Assembly: GCA_036734385.1 (NCBI GenBank)
Contig: DAIMYQ010000003.1
Span: 50,101-114,100, forward strand
Direction: 5' to 3'
Length of the DNA: 64,000 bases
From: JAAYPI01 sp036734385
Lineage (GTDB): Bacteria; Bacteroidota; Bacteroidia; Bacteroidales; Paludibacteraceae
Position numbers and translations under genes: made by a program. Below are positions 26,968-35,799 of the stretch, piece by piece; within the stretch, counting starts at the first letter, position 1; the number at the start of each line of letters is the position of its first letter. A model generated the notes under the pieces. The model had not been told where the DNA came from. It searched no databases and saw nothing but the letters and a program-made list of their open reading frames with translations.

Positions 26968-27261
26968 ATGAAATCAGTATTCATAGTATTTAATCAAGCC
27001 AATACCGAACGGGTAGAATATATGCTTGATCGTCTTGAAATAAGAGGCTTTACCTTTTGGGAAAATGTTCAGGGATGCGGAAGCGTTGATGGACAGCCTC
27101 GTCGTGGAACTCATACTTGGCCAGAAATGAACTCTGCTGTTATGACCATCGTCCCTGATGAAAAGGTACCGGAGTTATTAAAAGTGATTCATAAGCTTGA
27201 TAATAGAAATAAAGAAATAGGGGTAAAAGCTTTTGTTTGGAATATAGAACACGTAGTCTAG
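26968..27261 (+). CDS. Small PII-like protein tied to the RND operon
   Basis: 97 residues. The pattern resembles the ferredoxin-like fold of PII/PII-like proteins: strand K-S-V-F-I-V-F-N, a helix, G-F-T-F-W-E-N-V-Q-G-C-G-S, a charged T-loop-like segment (D-G-Q-P-R-R-G-T-H-T-W-P-E), strand S-A-V-M-T-I-V-P, and a helix then V-K-A-F-V-W-N-I-E. PII-like proteins of other subfamilies are found beside RND metal pumps. The start codon is 3 nt after the pump stop, so it is surely part of the operon. The likely role is a trimeric sensor or regulator of the pump; the ligand is unknown. Confidence 0.7.
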   Translation: MKSVFIVFNQANTERVEYMLDRLEIRGFTFWENVQGCGSVDGQPRRGTHTWPEMNSAVMTIVPDEKVPELLKVIHKLDNRNKEIGVKAFVWNIEHVV

Positions 27262-27286
27262 CATTTTCAATGAATATCTAGTTTTG

Positions 27287-27329
27287 CAGAGCAAGGAGTA
27301 TAATATTACTCTTTGCTCTGTTTTTTTTT
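27287..27329. terminator. Terminator of the RND operon, shared with mutY
   Basis: A 14-bp stem (CAGAGCAAGGAGTA with TACTCTTTGCTCTG, one G-U) and a 6-nt loop are followed by nine T. It ends 2 nt before the mutY stop on the other strand. Confidence 0.9.
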
Positions 27330-27331
27330 AT

Positions 27332-28426
27332 CTAAAGATATTCTTCTGCGTATTTTTCTATAAGTCTTGGCACAGTGTAATCATCAAAATTTTTTCTTTC
27401 GATTTTTATTAAAGAGCGTAGAAAGTCATTTTCTCTACCAATGCTTATTTGTAAAAATCGAGCTTTGATAATTTGGTGGCTTAGCACATGCCTTATTTCG
27501 GGAGAAATAAAATTGATTTGTACATCATCTACTGTTTTGAACAGTGTAGTAAATTTTTTATTCGATATAAATTCATTGATTGGCAGGTATTTATCCAATT
27601 CAACGAGTGGAAATTGAAACAATTTTTTCCAAATATCGTTAGCCGTTCTTTGTTCCAGAAAAGTATATTCACCTAATGAAATATCAAGATAGTAAAAGAA
27701 ACGTTCCTTTTGTTTAATCGATTTTCCTTTTACAGGAAGATTTTGGACACAATTGTGTTGTACGGCAAAACACATAGATGCAAGCGGACAAATATCACAC
27801 TGCGGATTAACCGGTACACATTGCAAAGCCCCAAAATCCATAATCGCTTGGTTGTATATTCCTGCTACTTTTTTGTCCAGTAATTCGTAAGCAAGGCTTT
27901 TAAATGTTTTTTTTGACGAGCTTGAGCTTATCTCTTCCATTATTCCGAATACACGAGCCAATATCCGATAAACATTTCCATCTATTGCCGCATGAGGCTC
28001 ATTCGTACTGAAAGAACTGATAGCAGCAGCCGTATACTCACCTATACCGGGTAGAGACAATAATTCTTCGTATTTTGTGGGAAAAACTCCTTGATAAAGT
28101 TCTTTTACTATTTTTGAAGATTTGTGGAGATTGCGTGCACGTGAATAATAACCCAATCCCTGCCAATATTTTAAAACCTCGTTTTCATCGGCAATAGCTA
28201 ATGTGTTTACATCCGGAAAACGCTCAAGAAAACGAACGAAATAACTTAATCCTTGAGCAACACGGGTTTGTTGAAGAATTATTTCTGAAATCCAAATAAC
28301 GTAAGCATCATTTGTGTTTCTCCAAGGTAAATCTCTTTTATTTTCGTTATACCAAGTTATTATTTTTTCACTGAACTTCAAATGCTTCTTTTTGTATTTG
28401 TTTTTACGCCGTAAAAATAGGGACAT
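27332..28426 (-). CDS. mutY: A/G-specific adenine glycosylase MutY
   Basis: 364 residues. It removes adenine mispaired with 8-oxoguanine. The helix-hairpin-helix is L-P-G-I-G-E-Y-T-A, with the catalytic D in A-A-I-D-G-N-V-Y-R. The 4Fe-4S ligands are C-x6-C-x2-C-x5-C in C-V-P-V-N-P-Q-C-D-I-C-P-L-A-S-M-C. The C-terminal NUDIX-like domain (about 230-350) carries L-S-H-Q-I-I, used to sense 8-oxoG. The basic N-terminal leader (S-L-F-L-R-R-K-N-K-Y-K-K-K) is longer than in most MutY and a later start is possible. Confidence 0.95.
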   Translation of the reverse strand: MSLFLRRKNKYKKKHLKFSEKIITWYNENKRDLPWRNTNDAYVIWISEIILQQTRVAQGLSYFVRFLERFPDVNTLAIADENEVLKYWQGLGYYSRARNLHKSSKIVKELYQGVFPTKYEELLSLPGIGEYTAAAISSFSTNEPHAAIDGNVYRILARVFGIMEEISSSSSKKTFKSLAYELLDKKVAGIYNQAIMDFGALQCVPVNPQCDICPLASMCFAVQHNCVQNLPVKGKSIKQKERFFYYLDISLGEYTFLEQRTANDIWKKLFQFPLVELDKYLPINEFISNKKFTTLFKTVDDVQINFISPEIRHVLSHQIIKARFLQISIGRENDFLRSLIKIERKNFDDYTVPRLIEKYAEEYL

Positions 28427-28505
28427 TTTAAAAAAGAAAGGGACATAAGAGAAAATATTTTTTATTTATTTTAAATATTTTGCTGTTAATTGGTGCTAAA
28501 ACTAT

Positions 28506-28513
28506 TATATTTG
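28506..28513 (+). promoter_or_regulatory. Promoter -7 box for the HU gene
   Basis: TATATTTGC matches the Bacteroidetes -7 consensus 67 nt before the HU ATG. TTG sequences occur upstream but not at ideal distance (13 or 23 nt). Confidence 0.6.
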
Positions 28514-28579
28514 CAGTCCGTTATAAAAAGCAGGGGAAATAAATAATCAAAAAGTATAACTAAAAAAATTTTATAGGAA

Positions 28580-28855
28580 ATGACTAAGGCAGAAATCGTT
28601 AACGAAATTGCGAACAATACAGGTGTTGATAAAGTTACTGTATTGAGAGTAGTTGAATCCTTTATGGATGAAGTAAGAAATTCGTTAAGTTCTAACGAAA
28701 ATGTATATTTGAGAGGCTTCGGTAGTTTTGTTGTAAAACAAAGAGCAGAAAAAGTAGCTCGTAATATTTCTAGAAATACAACCATTACGATTCCGGCACA
28801 CACTATCCCTTCATTCAAACCGGCAAAAACCTTTGTTGATTCTGTAAGAAAATAA
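28580..28855 (+). CDS. HU-family DNA-binding protein
   Basis: 91 residues, the length of HU. M-T-K-A-E-I-V-N-E-I-A is the helix-1 opening. The core signature R-G-F-G-S-F at about 45-50 leads into the DNA-binding arm (A-R-N-I-S-R-N) and the return strand ends F-K-P-A-K-T-F-V-D-S-V. It coats and bends chromosomal DNA. The tip of the arm shows I-T-I-P-A-H where most HU have I-P-A; this is within family variation. The ribosomal-type microprotein follows 29 nt later. Confidence 0.95.
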   Translation: MTKAEIVNEIANNTGVDKVTVLRVVESFMDEVRNSLSSNENVYLRGFGSFVVKQRAEKVARNISRNTTITIPAHTIPSFKPAKTFVDSVRK

Positions 28856-28884
28856 TTATAACCAATTTTTTAAAGAATATAGAT

Positions 28885-28977
28885 ATGCCAAGCGGAAAAA
28901 AAAGAAAAAGACATAAAATGTCTACTCACAAGCGTAAAAAAAGACTTAAAAAAAATAGACATAAACATAAAAAGTAG
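28885..28977 (+). CDS. 30-residue basic ribosomal-type protein (bS22/AURKAIP1-COX24-like)
   Basis: An ATG-to-TAG frame of 30 codons: M-P-S-G-K-K-R-K-R-H-K-M then S-T-H-K-R-K-K-R-L. More than half the residues are K, R or H, with no acidic residues. The K-K-R-K-R-H-K-M...H-K-R-K-K-R-L-K-K pattern resembles the COX24/AURKAIP1 domain, represented by mycobacterial bS22 (K-K-R-R-K-R-M-x3-K-x-R-K-L) and mitochondrial mS38. It sits between HU and RNase E/G. A role in the small ribosomal subunit is inferred from this similarity. Confidence 0.75.
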   Translation: MPSGKKRKRHKMSTHKRKKRLKKNRHKHKK

Positions 28978-29007
28978 TCTTTATTTAGTTTTAGATCAGT
29001 ACGAAAG

Positions 29008-29044
29008 AAGAACAAACTTAAATCTATATTTTGAGTTTGTTCTT
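29008..29044 (+). promoter_or_regulatory. Long hairpin in the leader of the RNase E/G gene
   Basis: AAGAACAAACT pairs with AGTTTGTTCTT, extended by three more pairs to a 14-bp stem. It starts 31 nt after the microprotein stop and ends 30 nt before the rng ATG. No run of T follows, so it is a poor intrinsic terminator. It may be an RNA-stability or autoregulation element. Confidence 0.5.
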
Positions 29045-29074
29045 TGTGCATAAAATACATACTAATTGTTCTCT

Positions 29075-30649
29075 ATGAATAGTAATTTGATACTTGACGT
29101 TCAACCTTCTGAGGTTTCAATTGCTTTGTTGGAAGGTAATTCCCTTGTTGAATTTAGCAAGGTGACGCGTGATGTGTCATTTTCGGTAGGAGATATTTAC
29201 TTGGCAAAGGTCAAAAAGATAATGCCGGGATTAAATGCCACATTTGTAGATGTGGGTTATACCAAAGATGCGTTCTTACATTATCTTGACTTGGGAAACT
29301 ATTTTCTTACGTTGGCTAATTTTACCAAAGGGATTGTAAATGATAAAAAGAAAATCCCATCTATGCAAAAAGTAACCTTTTTGCCGGAATTACCCAAAGA
29401 GGGATTTATTGCAGAAATCTTAAAATCAGGGCAAGAAATTTTAGTCCAAGTAACCAAAGAGCCCATTTCAACGAAGGGGCCTCGCTTAACTTCCGAAATT
29501 TCTATTGCAGGACGTTCTCTTGTCCTAATACCCTTTTCAAACAAAATATCCATTTCACAGAAAATAAAATCGACGGAAGAACGTAACCGGTTACGTCAAC
29601 TGTTACAGAGTATAAAACCTCGAAATTTTGGAGTAATTATACGTACTGTGGCTGAAGGCAAGAAAGTAGCGGAGCTCGACAGTGAGTTGAAAGTTCTTGT
29701 CAAAAGGTGGGATGAGGCTATTGAGAAGATTCAGAAATCGAAGAGTTTGCCAACATTGGTGCTCGAAGAAATGAATAGGGCTGAAACTATCCTGAGAGAT
29801 ACTTTCAATCCTTCTTTTCAGAATATTTATATCAATGAACAGACCATTTATGACGAAATAAAAGCATATGTTGGTCTTATTGCCCCGGGGAAAGCCGATA
29901 TTGTTAAGCTTTACACCGATGACATTCCCATTTTCGATGCATATAATGTAACAAAACAGGTAAAATCTTCCTTTGGCAAACTTATTCCCTTTAAAAATGG
30001 AGCTTACCTCATTATTGAGCATACTGAAGCATTGCATGTGATAGATGTTAATAGTGGTAATCGTACCAAGGCTGGTAATGTTCAAGAAACGAATGCGTTG
30101 GAGGTTAATCTTGCCGCGGTAGATGAGGTAGCACGTCAATTGAGGTTGAGGGATATGGGAGGTATCATTGTTATCGATTTGATTGATATGCAAGAGCCTG
30201 ACCATAAGAACGAAGTGTATGAACGAATGAGGGTAAATATGCAAAATGACAGTGCGAAGCACAATATTTTGCCATTGACAAAATTCGGTTTGATGCAAAT
30301 TACTCGTCAGCGAGTGCGTCCGCAAACATTAGTTGATACCCATGAAAGTTGTCCGACTTGTGGTGGAGATGGAACCATCAAGTCTTCTATTTTATTTGTC
30401 GATATGCTCGAAAATAAGGTGAATGAAATTTACAATCAAATGAAAGTCAAGAAGTTTATTCTTTTTGTTCATCCTTATATTTATGCCTATATAAATTCGG
30501 GAATGCTATCACTTAAAACAAAATGGAAATTCAAGTATAAATTTTCTGTCAAGGTTTTACCCAACCAAAGTTACGCCTTTTTGCAATATGCCTTCTTTGA
30601 TGTAGATGGCAACGAAATTGATGTGAAAGATAAAATGGAAATGGCCTAA
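29075..30649 (+). CDS. rng: Ribonuclease E/G family endoribonuclease
   Basis: 524 residues from the ATG at 29075 (M-N-S-N-L-I-L-D-V); an in-frame TTG nine bases earlier is not needed. An S1 RNA-binding domain (about 35-125) contains K-I-M-P-G-L-N-A-T-F-V-D-V-G. The catalytic DNase-I-like region has H-V-I-D-V-N-S-G-N-R-T, and I-V-I-D-L-I-D-M carries the second metal aspartate. The zinc-link is C-P-T-C-G-G-D-G. Length and lack of a long disordered tail fit RNase G rather than RNase E. It processes rRNA and starts mRNA decay. The next gene, nth, begins 23 nt on. Confidence 0.95.
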   Translation: MNSNLILDVQPSEVSIALLEGNSLVEFSKVTRDVSFSVGDIYLAKVKKIMPGLNATFVDVGYTKDAFLHYLDLGNYFLTLANFTKGIVNDKKKIPSMQKVTFLPELPKEGFIAEILKSGQEILVQVTKEPISTKGPRLTSEISIAGRSLVLIPFSNKISISQKIKSTEERNRLRQLLQSIKPRNFGVIIRTVAEGKKVAELDSELKVLVKRWDEAIEKIQKSKSLPTLVLEEMNRAETILRDTFNPSFQNIYINEQTIYDEIKAYVGLIAPGKADIVKLYTDDIPIFDAYNVTKQVKSSFGKLIPFKNGAYLIIEHTEALHVIDVNSGNRTKAGNVQETNALEVNLAAVDEVARQLRLRDMGGIIVIDLIDMQEPDHKNEVYERMRVNMQNDSAKHNILPLTKFGLMQITRQRVRPQTLVDTHESCPTCGGDGTIKSSILFVDMLENKVNEIYNQMKVKKFILFVHPYIYAYINSGMLSLKTKWKFKYKFSVKVLPNQSYAFLQYAFFDVDGNEIDVKDKMEMA

Positions 30650-30672
30650 TATCCCGTTTTTCATATTTAGAT

Positions 30673-31317
30673 ATGTTACAAAAAGAGCGTTATCAAAAAG
30701 TTATTTCGTGGTTTCAGCAAAATGTGCCAGTTGCCAAATCGGAGTTGCAATACAAAAATTCTTTTGAATTGTTGGTTGCTGTTGTGTTGTCAGCACAATG
30801 TACTGATAAACGCGTCAATATAACGACTCCTGCTCTATTTAAAGTTTTTCCTACACCACAAGCTATGGCAAACGCTTCATTTGATGAGGTATTTGCTTGC
30901 ATCAAGAGTATTTCTTATCCGAACAATAAAGCTAAGCATTTGATTGCCCTTTCTCAGATGTTGGTAGAGAAGTTTGGTGGAGTTGTCCCCAATGATGCTG
31001 CTCTTTTGCAACAGTTGCCCGGAGTTGGTCGAAAAACTGCCAATGTCATGTTAGTTGTTGCTTTTGATAAGCCTGCTATGCCTGTAGATACGCATGTTTT
31101 TCGTGTGGCAAATCGAATAGGGTTGACGAATAATTCGAAAAATCCTTTACAGACTGAAAAAACATTGGTGAAAAATATTCCTAGCCATTTGCTTCCGATT
31201 GCTCATCATTGGCTTATTTTGCATGGAAGGTATGTTTGTGTTGCACGTAAACCCAAATGCGAAACTTGTGGTATCAGAAGTTATTGTAAATACGCAGAAG
31301 AAAATCTTGATAAATAG
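30673..31317 (+). CDS. nth: Endonuclease III
   Basis: 214 residues, the normal length. A glycosylase/AP lyase for oxidised pyrimidines. The helix-hairpin-helix L-P-G-V-G-R-K-T-A holds the catalytic lysine, and V-D-T-H-V-F-R the catalytic aspartate. The iron-sulphur ligands are C-x6-C-x2-C-x5-C in C-V-A-R-K-P-K-C-E-T-C-G-I-R-S-Y-C. Lies after rng and before a terminator. Confidence 0.97.
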   Translation: MLQKERYQKVISWFQQNVPVAKSELQYKNSFELLVAVVLSAQCTDKRVNITTPALFKVFPTPQAMANASFDEVFACIKSISYPNNKAKHLIALSQMLVEKFGGVVPNDAALLQQLPGVGRKTANVMLVVAFDKPAMPVDTHVFRVANRIGLTNNSKNPLQTEKTLVKNIPSHLLPIAHHWLILHGRYVCVARKPKCETCGIRSYCKYAEENLDK

Positions 31318-31336
31318 TTAATTTTCAAGATAAAAA

Positions 31337-31364
31337 AAACAGTGACTCTTACAAATCACTGTTT
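31337..31364. terminator. Bidirectional terminator between nth and the dihydroorotase gene
   Basis: A 9-bp stem AAACAGTGA/TCACTGTTT with a 10-nt loop lies between convergent genes, with A-rich DNA on the left giving a T tract for the minus-strand transcript. Confidence 0.7.
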
Positions 31365-31389
31365 AATATCTACATCATAAGTATTTGGA

Positions 31390-32727
31390 TTATCTTACAA
31401 AATTTAACGCCATTCCTTTGCTTTTTTCGTCAAAAGAGCCTTTATTGTACACAACTTTTCCATTTACGATGGTGTAGGCTACTTTTGAAGAGAATGTTTC
31501 TCGTTCGTAAGGAGACCAACCGCATTTAGATATGCAGTTTTCCGGCGTAACTTTCCAAGCATCGTTTCTTTCTACGATAACTAAATCGGCATAGTAACCT
31601 TTTCGGATAAATCCTCTTTTTTCGATATTGAAAAGTTTGGCTGGATTGTGACACATTTTTTCCACCACTGTTTCTATGGTGATTTTACCTTTTTTTGCCA
31701 ATTCAAGCATGACAGGCAATGCATGTTGTACTTGAGGTATTCCCGATGCGGCATGTAGACAATCTCCTTCTTTTTCTGATAATAAATGAGGGGCATGGTC
31801 TGTCCCTATTACATCAATTTTGTTACCGTTTAAAGCAGACAAAAGAGCTTCTTTGTCCATTTTGGTTTTGATAGCAGGATTGCATTTTATTTTCGCACCG
31901 AGTGTTTCGTATTGACTATCGTCAAACCACAAATAGTGAGGACATACTTCTGCCGTTATATTTTTTTTATCTAAAGGCAAGTTTTCAAATAAAGCAGCTT
32001 CTTTTGCCGTACTAACATGAAGAATGTGCAGGCGAGTATGGTGTTTTTTTGCCAAATCAATCGCAAGAGAAGTGCTTTTGTAGCAGGCTTCGGCAGAACG
32101 GATCAAAGAATGGTACTTAATGGGAATATTTTCGCCCACAGTTTCTTTGTAATGTGCAATATTTTGTTGAATTGAGACCTCATCCTCGCTGTGAATGGCT
32201 ATAAGTAAGGGGATTTCTGAGAAAATACGTTGTAATAAAGCAGGGTCCTTTACCAACATATTTCCTGTAGAAGAACCCATAAATAACTTTATGCCACACA
32301 CTTTCTTGGGATCAGCTTGCTGCAATTCGGAAAAGTTTTCGCAAGTTGCTCCAAGATAGAAAGAATAATTAACTAGTGATTTTGAAGCTGCTAATGCATG
32401 TTTTTCCTCAAGAAGAGTATTTGTTGTCGTTTGAGGAATTGTGTTTGGCATATCCATGACAGACGTTATCCCTCCAGCCACTGCGGCTTTGCTTTCCGAA
32501 AGCAAATCTCCTTTTTGTGTTAATCCCGGATCTCTAAAGTGCACATGATCGTCAATTAAGCCTGGCAATAAGAAACAGTCTTCTGCATCTATTATTTCTG
32601 CTTTGTCCAATACGGAGGTGGGAACTTCATTCTTGAAAATAGCTTCAATTTTGTTCTCGTTAACAAGTACCGATCCCTTGAAGACACGACCTTCATTAAC
32701 AATACGAGCCTGATGTATAAGTAACAT
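31390..32727 (-). CDS. pyrC: Dihydroorotase (type I)
   Basis: 445 residues, the length of type I enzymes. It closes carbamoyl-aspartate to dihydroorotate in pyrimidine synthesis. D-D-H-V-H-F-R-D-P-G-L at about 59-69 holds the H-x-H metal site. I-H-S-E and L-H-I-L-H-V-S-T hold further metal histidines, and G-T-D-H-A-P-H the catalytic aspartate. No other pyrimidine gene is nearby. Allantoinase shares the fold, but the flanking motifs fit dihydroorotase better. The gene follows the glycosyltransferase by 24 nt on the minus strand. Confidence 0.92.
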   Translation of the reverse strand: MLLIHQARIVNEGRVFKGSVLVNENKIEAIFKNEVPTSVLDKAEIIDAEDCFLLPGLIDDHVHFRDPGLTQKGDLLSESKAAVAGGITSVMDMPNTIPQTTTNTLLEEKHALAASKSLVNYSFYLGATCENFSELQQADPKKVCGIKLFMGSSTGNMLVKDPALLQRIFSEIPLLIAIHSEDEVSIQQNIAHYKETVGENIPIKYHSLIRSAEACYKSTSLAIDLAKKHHTRLHILHVSTAKEAALFENLPLDKKNITAEVCPHYLWFDDSQYETLGAKIKCNPAIKTKMDKEALLSALNGNKIDVIGTDHAPHLLSEKEGDCLHAASGIPQVQHALPVMLELAKKGKITIETVVEKMCHNPAKLFNIEKRGFIRKGYYADLVIVERNDAWKVTPENCISKCGWSPYERETFSSKVAYTIVNGKVVYNKGSFDEKSKGMALNFVR

Positions 32728-32751
32728 GATTTGAATGGTGAAAATTGATTA

Positions 32752-33492
32752 TTATTGTTGTTTTTGAGGATATTTTTTGAAAAAACTTTGCCATTTAAGT
32801 TGTAGAACGCCCAAAACGGCTTCTTTGAAGATGTGCCCGGTCATTTTCGAAACACCTAATTCCCTGTTGATAAAAATGATGGGTACTTCTTTTATGATAA
32901 AGCCGCATTTATATGCAGTAAACTTCATCTCTATCTGAAAGGCATAACCGACAAATTTTATTTTTTTGAGATCAATTGTCTCAAGTACATTTCTTTTATA
33001 GCATTTAAAACCGGCTGTTGTGTCGGCTATCTTTAAACCGGTGACACACCGAACGTATTTAGATGCAAAGTAGGACATAAGTACCCTACCCATAGGCCAA
33101 TTAACAACATTGACACCTGAAATATAACGGGAACCTATAGCAAGGTCCGCTCCACCTTCTGTACAGGCTGCATATAATTTAAGTAAATCGTTAGGATTAT
33201 GAGAAAAATCGGCATCCATTTCAAAAATGAATCCGTACTCTTTTTTCAATGCCCATTGGAAACCGGCAATATAGGCTCTACCTAACCCTTCTTTTTTTTG
33301 TCTTTCCAGAATATGTAGTTGTTCCGGAAATTCTTTTTGTAATCTTTTTGTAATAACGGCAGTCCCATCAGGTGAATTGTCGTCTATCACCAAAATATGA
33401 AACGACTTAGGTAAATCCAATATTGCACGAATGATATTTTCAATATTTTCTTTTTCGTTGTAAGTGGGGATAAGGACAATACTGTCAGACAT
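32752..33492 (-). CDS. Polyprenol-phosphate mannosyltransferase-like GT2 glycosyltransferase
   Basis: 246 residues from the ATG at 33492 (M-S-D-S-I-V-L-I-P-T-Y-N-E-K-E-N). The frame is open for 45 more codons upstream, but those encode a basic stretch with no family match. L-V-I-D-D-N-S-P-D-G-T binds the nucleotide sugar, and E-M-D-A-D-F-S-H is the D-x-D metal site. I-G-S-R-Y and the W-P-M-G-R region fit DPM1-type synthases that load mannose (or another sugar) on a lipid carrier, often for protein O-glycosylation, known in Bacteroidetes. There is no C-terminal membrane domain. Confidence 0.88.
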   Translation of the reverse strand: MSDSIVLIPTYNEKENIENIIRAILDLPKSFHILVIDDNSPDGTAVITKRLQKEFPEQLHILERQKKEGLGRAYIAGFQWALKKEYGFIFEMDADFSHNPNDLLKLYAACTEGGADLAIGSRYISGVNVVNWPMGRVLMSYFASKYVRCVTGLKIADTTAGFKCYKRNVLETIDLKKIKFVGYAFQIEMKFTAYKCGFIIKEVPIIFINRELGVSKMTGHIFKEAVLGVLQLKWQSFFKKYPQKQQ

Positions 33493-33779
33493 TGATCTTA
33501 ATTTGTTATGGTTAACCAACTCTCTTATTTGCAATCCAAAAGTAAGAAAAGGTTTTTTATTCTTGTGCGGTTTGTGAGTTTTTTTTCTATTCTTTATGAA
33601 AAGTTTTATAAAATTAGGGATAAGCATTTCTTACGGGAAAAGGTTTTTAATTTCTAATAATCCTAATTATTATCTTACATCGTTTCTCCTGGACGAACAA
33701 TAGGTGTCGACGTAATACAATGTTATCTGTTTTCTAATATTTTTTTTGTTTTTTTAGTAAAAAAACAAATGAATAGTCG

Positions 33780-33787
33780 TACTTTAG
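33780..33787 (+). promoter_or_regulatory. Weak promoter box for kup; the rest of the 337-nt gap is empty
   Basis: TACTTTAG differs from TAnnTTTG only at the seventh base and lies 43 nt before the kup ATG. The gap between the glycosyltransferase start (33492) and kup is A/T-rich. It includes a divergent region for the minus-strand gene and no recognisable riboswitch. Confidence 0.35.
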
Positions 33788-33829
33788 CCGGTTAATTTTT
33801 CAAGTGCAAGTTTGAGGAAATAAAAAAAT

Positions 33830-35785
33830 ATGGAAAATAATAAAGCAGAACATCTCAATAAATTGGGATTCTGGGGTTTGATAGTTACGTTAGGTATTGT
33901 TTATGGAGACATAGGAACTTCTCCTTTGTATGTTATGAAGGCCATTATTGGAGCTAATGCCAATTTTGATGTCGATTACATCGTAGGTGCAGTTTCTTGT
34001 ATAATTTGGACGTTAACGTTACAAACTACTATTAAATATGTGTTAATTACCTTGCGAGCTGATAATAAGGGCGAGGGTGGTATATTGGCATTGTATGCTT
34101 TAGTACGCAAAAAAAAGAATAAATGGTTGTACCTTATTGCGATTATTGGAGCCAGTACTTTAATAGCTGATGGTATTATAACCCCTTCTATCACCGTTGT
34201 ATCCGCTATTGAGGGTTTGAAAGGACTTAATAGTGAAACTCCCGTTGTCCCGATTAGTATTGCCATTATTTCTGTCCTTTTTATTATACAACAGTTTGGT
34301 ACTAAGGCTATTGGAAAATCATTTGGACCACTTATGGTTATTTGGTTTAGTATGTTAGGAGTGCTTGGTCTGACACAAATAATTCATTTTATTCCCATTT
34401 TGAAAGCTTTTAATCCCTATTATGCTATCCATTTACTAGTACACTATCCTAATTGGTTTTTAATTCTTGGAGCTGTCTTTTTGTGTACAACTGGTGCTGA
34501 GGCTCTTTATTCAGACTTAGGTCATTGTGGAATTAAAAATATTCGAATCAGTTGGATTTTTGTAAAATGCACCTTGATTTTAAATTATTTGGGACAGGGA
34601 GCTTGGATTTTAACCCATATGGGCGAGATAACAACTACTATCAATCCTTTTTATGCGTTGATGCCTCAAAGTTTTCTTGTTTTTGGTGTAGCAATGGCAA
34701 CTATTGCTGCTGTTATTGCCAGTCAGGCTCTCATTAGCGGTTCATTCTCCATTTTTAGTGAGGCTATGAGTCTTAATTTTTGGCCACGTCAGCGAATTAA
34801 ATATCCTACTCAAGTAAAAGGTCAATTGTACATTCCTTTTGTCAATTGGTTTTTGTATGTATTTTGTGTGATGATGGTATTGTTTTTTCAAACATCAAGC
34901 AACATGGAAGCTGCCTATGGGTTGTCAATTACTATTACGATGCTTATGACAACCATATTGCTTGCTTTTTATTTGCACAAGAAGACTGTTAAGACCATTT
35001 TTATTGTTCCCATTGTCGGACTCTTTATGACGATAGAATTGTCATTCTTGACCGCCAATATGTTTAAGTTTATGCATGGAGGTTGGGTTACAATCTTTAT
35101 TGCAGGGGTTATTGCGACAGTTATGTTTGTTTGGTATAATGCCCGTATTATTAAGAATAAGCATCTACAATTTCTCAAAATCAAATCATACTATCAGATT
35201 ATTTCCGATTTGAGTGCTGATGAAACAATTCCAAAATATTCCACTAATTTGGTTTATCTTAGTAAAGCTGATTTTAAAACGGATATTGAGAATAAAATTA
35301 TTTATTCCATCATCAACAAGCAGCCCAAAAGAGCTGATAATTACTGGATTCTTCATGTTAATCATGTTGATGAACCAACAACTTTGGATTATACCTTTGA
35401 AAAATTGATTCCGGGAACTTTGTATCGTATTAATATGAACATAGGTTTCAAAGTGCAGCCGTTAGTAAATATTTATTTTAGACAGATTATTAGTGAATTG
35501 GTTGAAAACAAAGAGTTCGATTTGACGAGTAGTTACCCCTCTTTGAGGAAAAATAATATTCCCGGTGATTTCCGTTTTATTATTATTCATCGTGTTTATA
35601 ACCAAAGCCAAGGCTTTAGTCTTAAAGAGCGAATGACGATGGGCTTTTATAACTATATCAGACATTTAGGTATTCCCGAAACTAAAGCTTACGGTTTGGA
35701 TACCAGTAATGTACATGTAGAGTCAGTTCCTTTGGTAATTAATACGGAATACAAAAGAAAGATACGTCGGATTAATCTTGCCTGA
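33830..35785 (+). CDS. kup: KUP-family potassium uptake transporter
   Basis: 651 residues. The opening V-Y-G-D-I-G-T-S-P-L-Y-V is the KUP hallmark at about 25-36. Twelve membrane helices occupy the first 440 residues (G-E-G-G-I-L-A-L-Y-A-L in the second loop is another family motif). A cytosolic C-terminal domain of about 200 residues follows. It brings in K+ with protons. The gene stands alone: the preceding gene is divergent and the mfd promoter lies after its stop. Confidence 0.95.
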   Translation: MENNKAEHLNKLGFWGLIVTLGIVYGDIGTSPLYVMKAIIGANANFDVDYIVGAVSCIIWTLTLQTTIKYVLITLRADNKGEGGILALYALVRKKKNKWLYLIAIIGASTLIADGIITPSITVVSAIEGLKGLNSETPVVPISIAIISVLFIIQQFGTKAIGKSFGPLMVIWFSMLGVLGLTQIIHFIPILKAFNPYYAIHLLVHYPNWFLILGAVFLCTTGAEALYSDLGHCGIKNIRISWIFVKCTLILNYLGQGAWILTHMGEITTTINPFYALMPQSFLVFGVAMATIAAVIASQALISGSFSIFSEAMSLNFWPRQRIKYPTQVKGQLYIPFVNWFLYVFCVMMVLFFQTSSNMEAAYGLSITITMLMTTILLAFYLHKKTVKTIFIVPIVGLFMTIELSFLTANMFKFMHGGWVTIFIAGVIATVMFVWYNARIIKNKHLQFLKIKSYYQIISDLSADETIPKYSTNLVYLSKADFKTDIENKIIYSIINKQPKRADNYWILHVNHVDEPTTLDYTFEKLIPGTLYRINMNIGFKVQPLVNIYFRQIISELVENKEFDLTSSYPSLRKNNIPGDFRFIIIHRVYNQSQGFSLKERMTMGFYNYIRHLGIPETKAYGLDTSNVHVESVPLVINTEYKRKIRRINLA

Positions 35786-35799
35786 TTTATGCAGAGTAG

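Noticed and set aside
33493..33627. 45-codon N-terminal extension of the glycosyltransferase
   Set aside because: The added basic segment has no family match; GT2 proteins of this kind start near V-L-I-P-T-Y-N-E.
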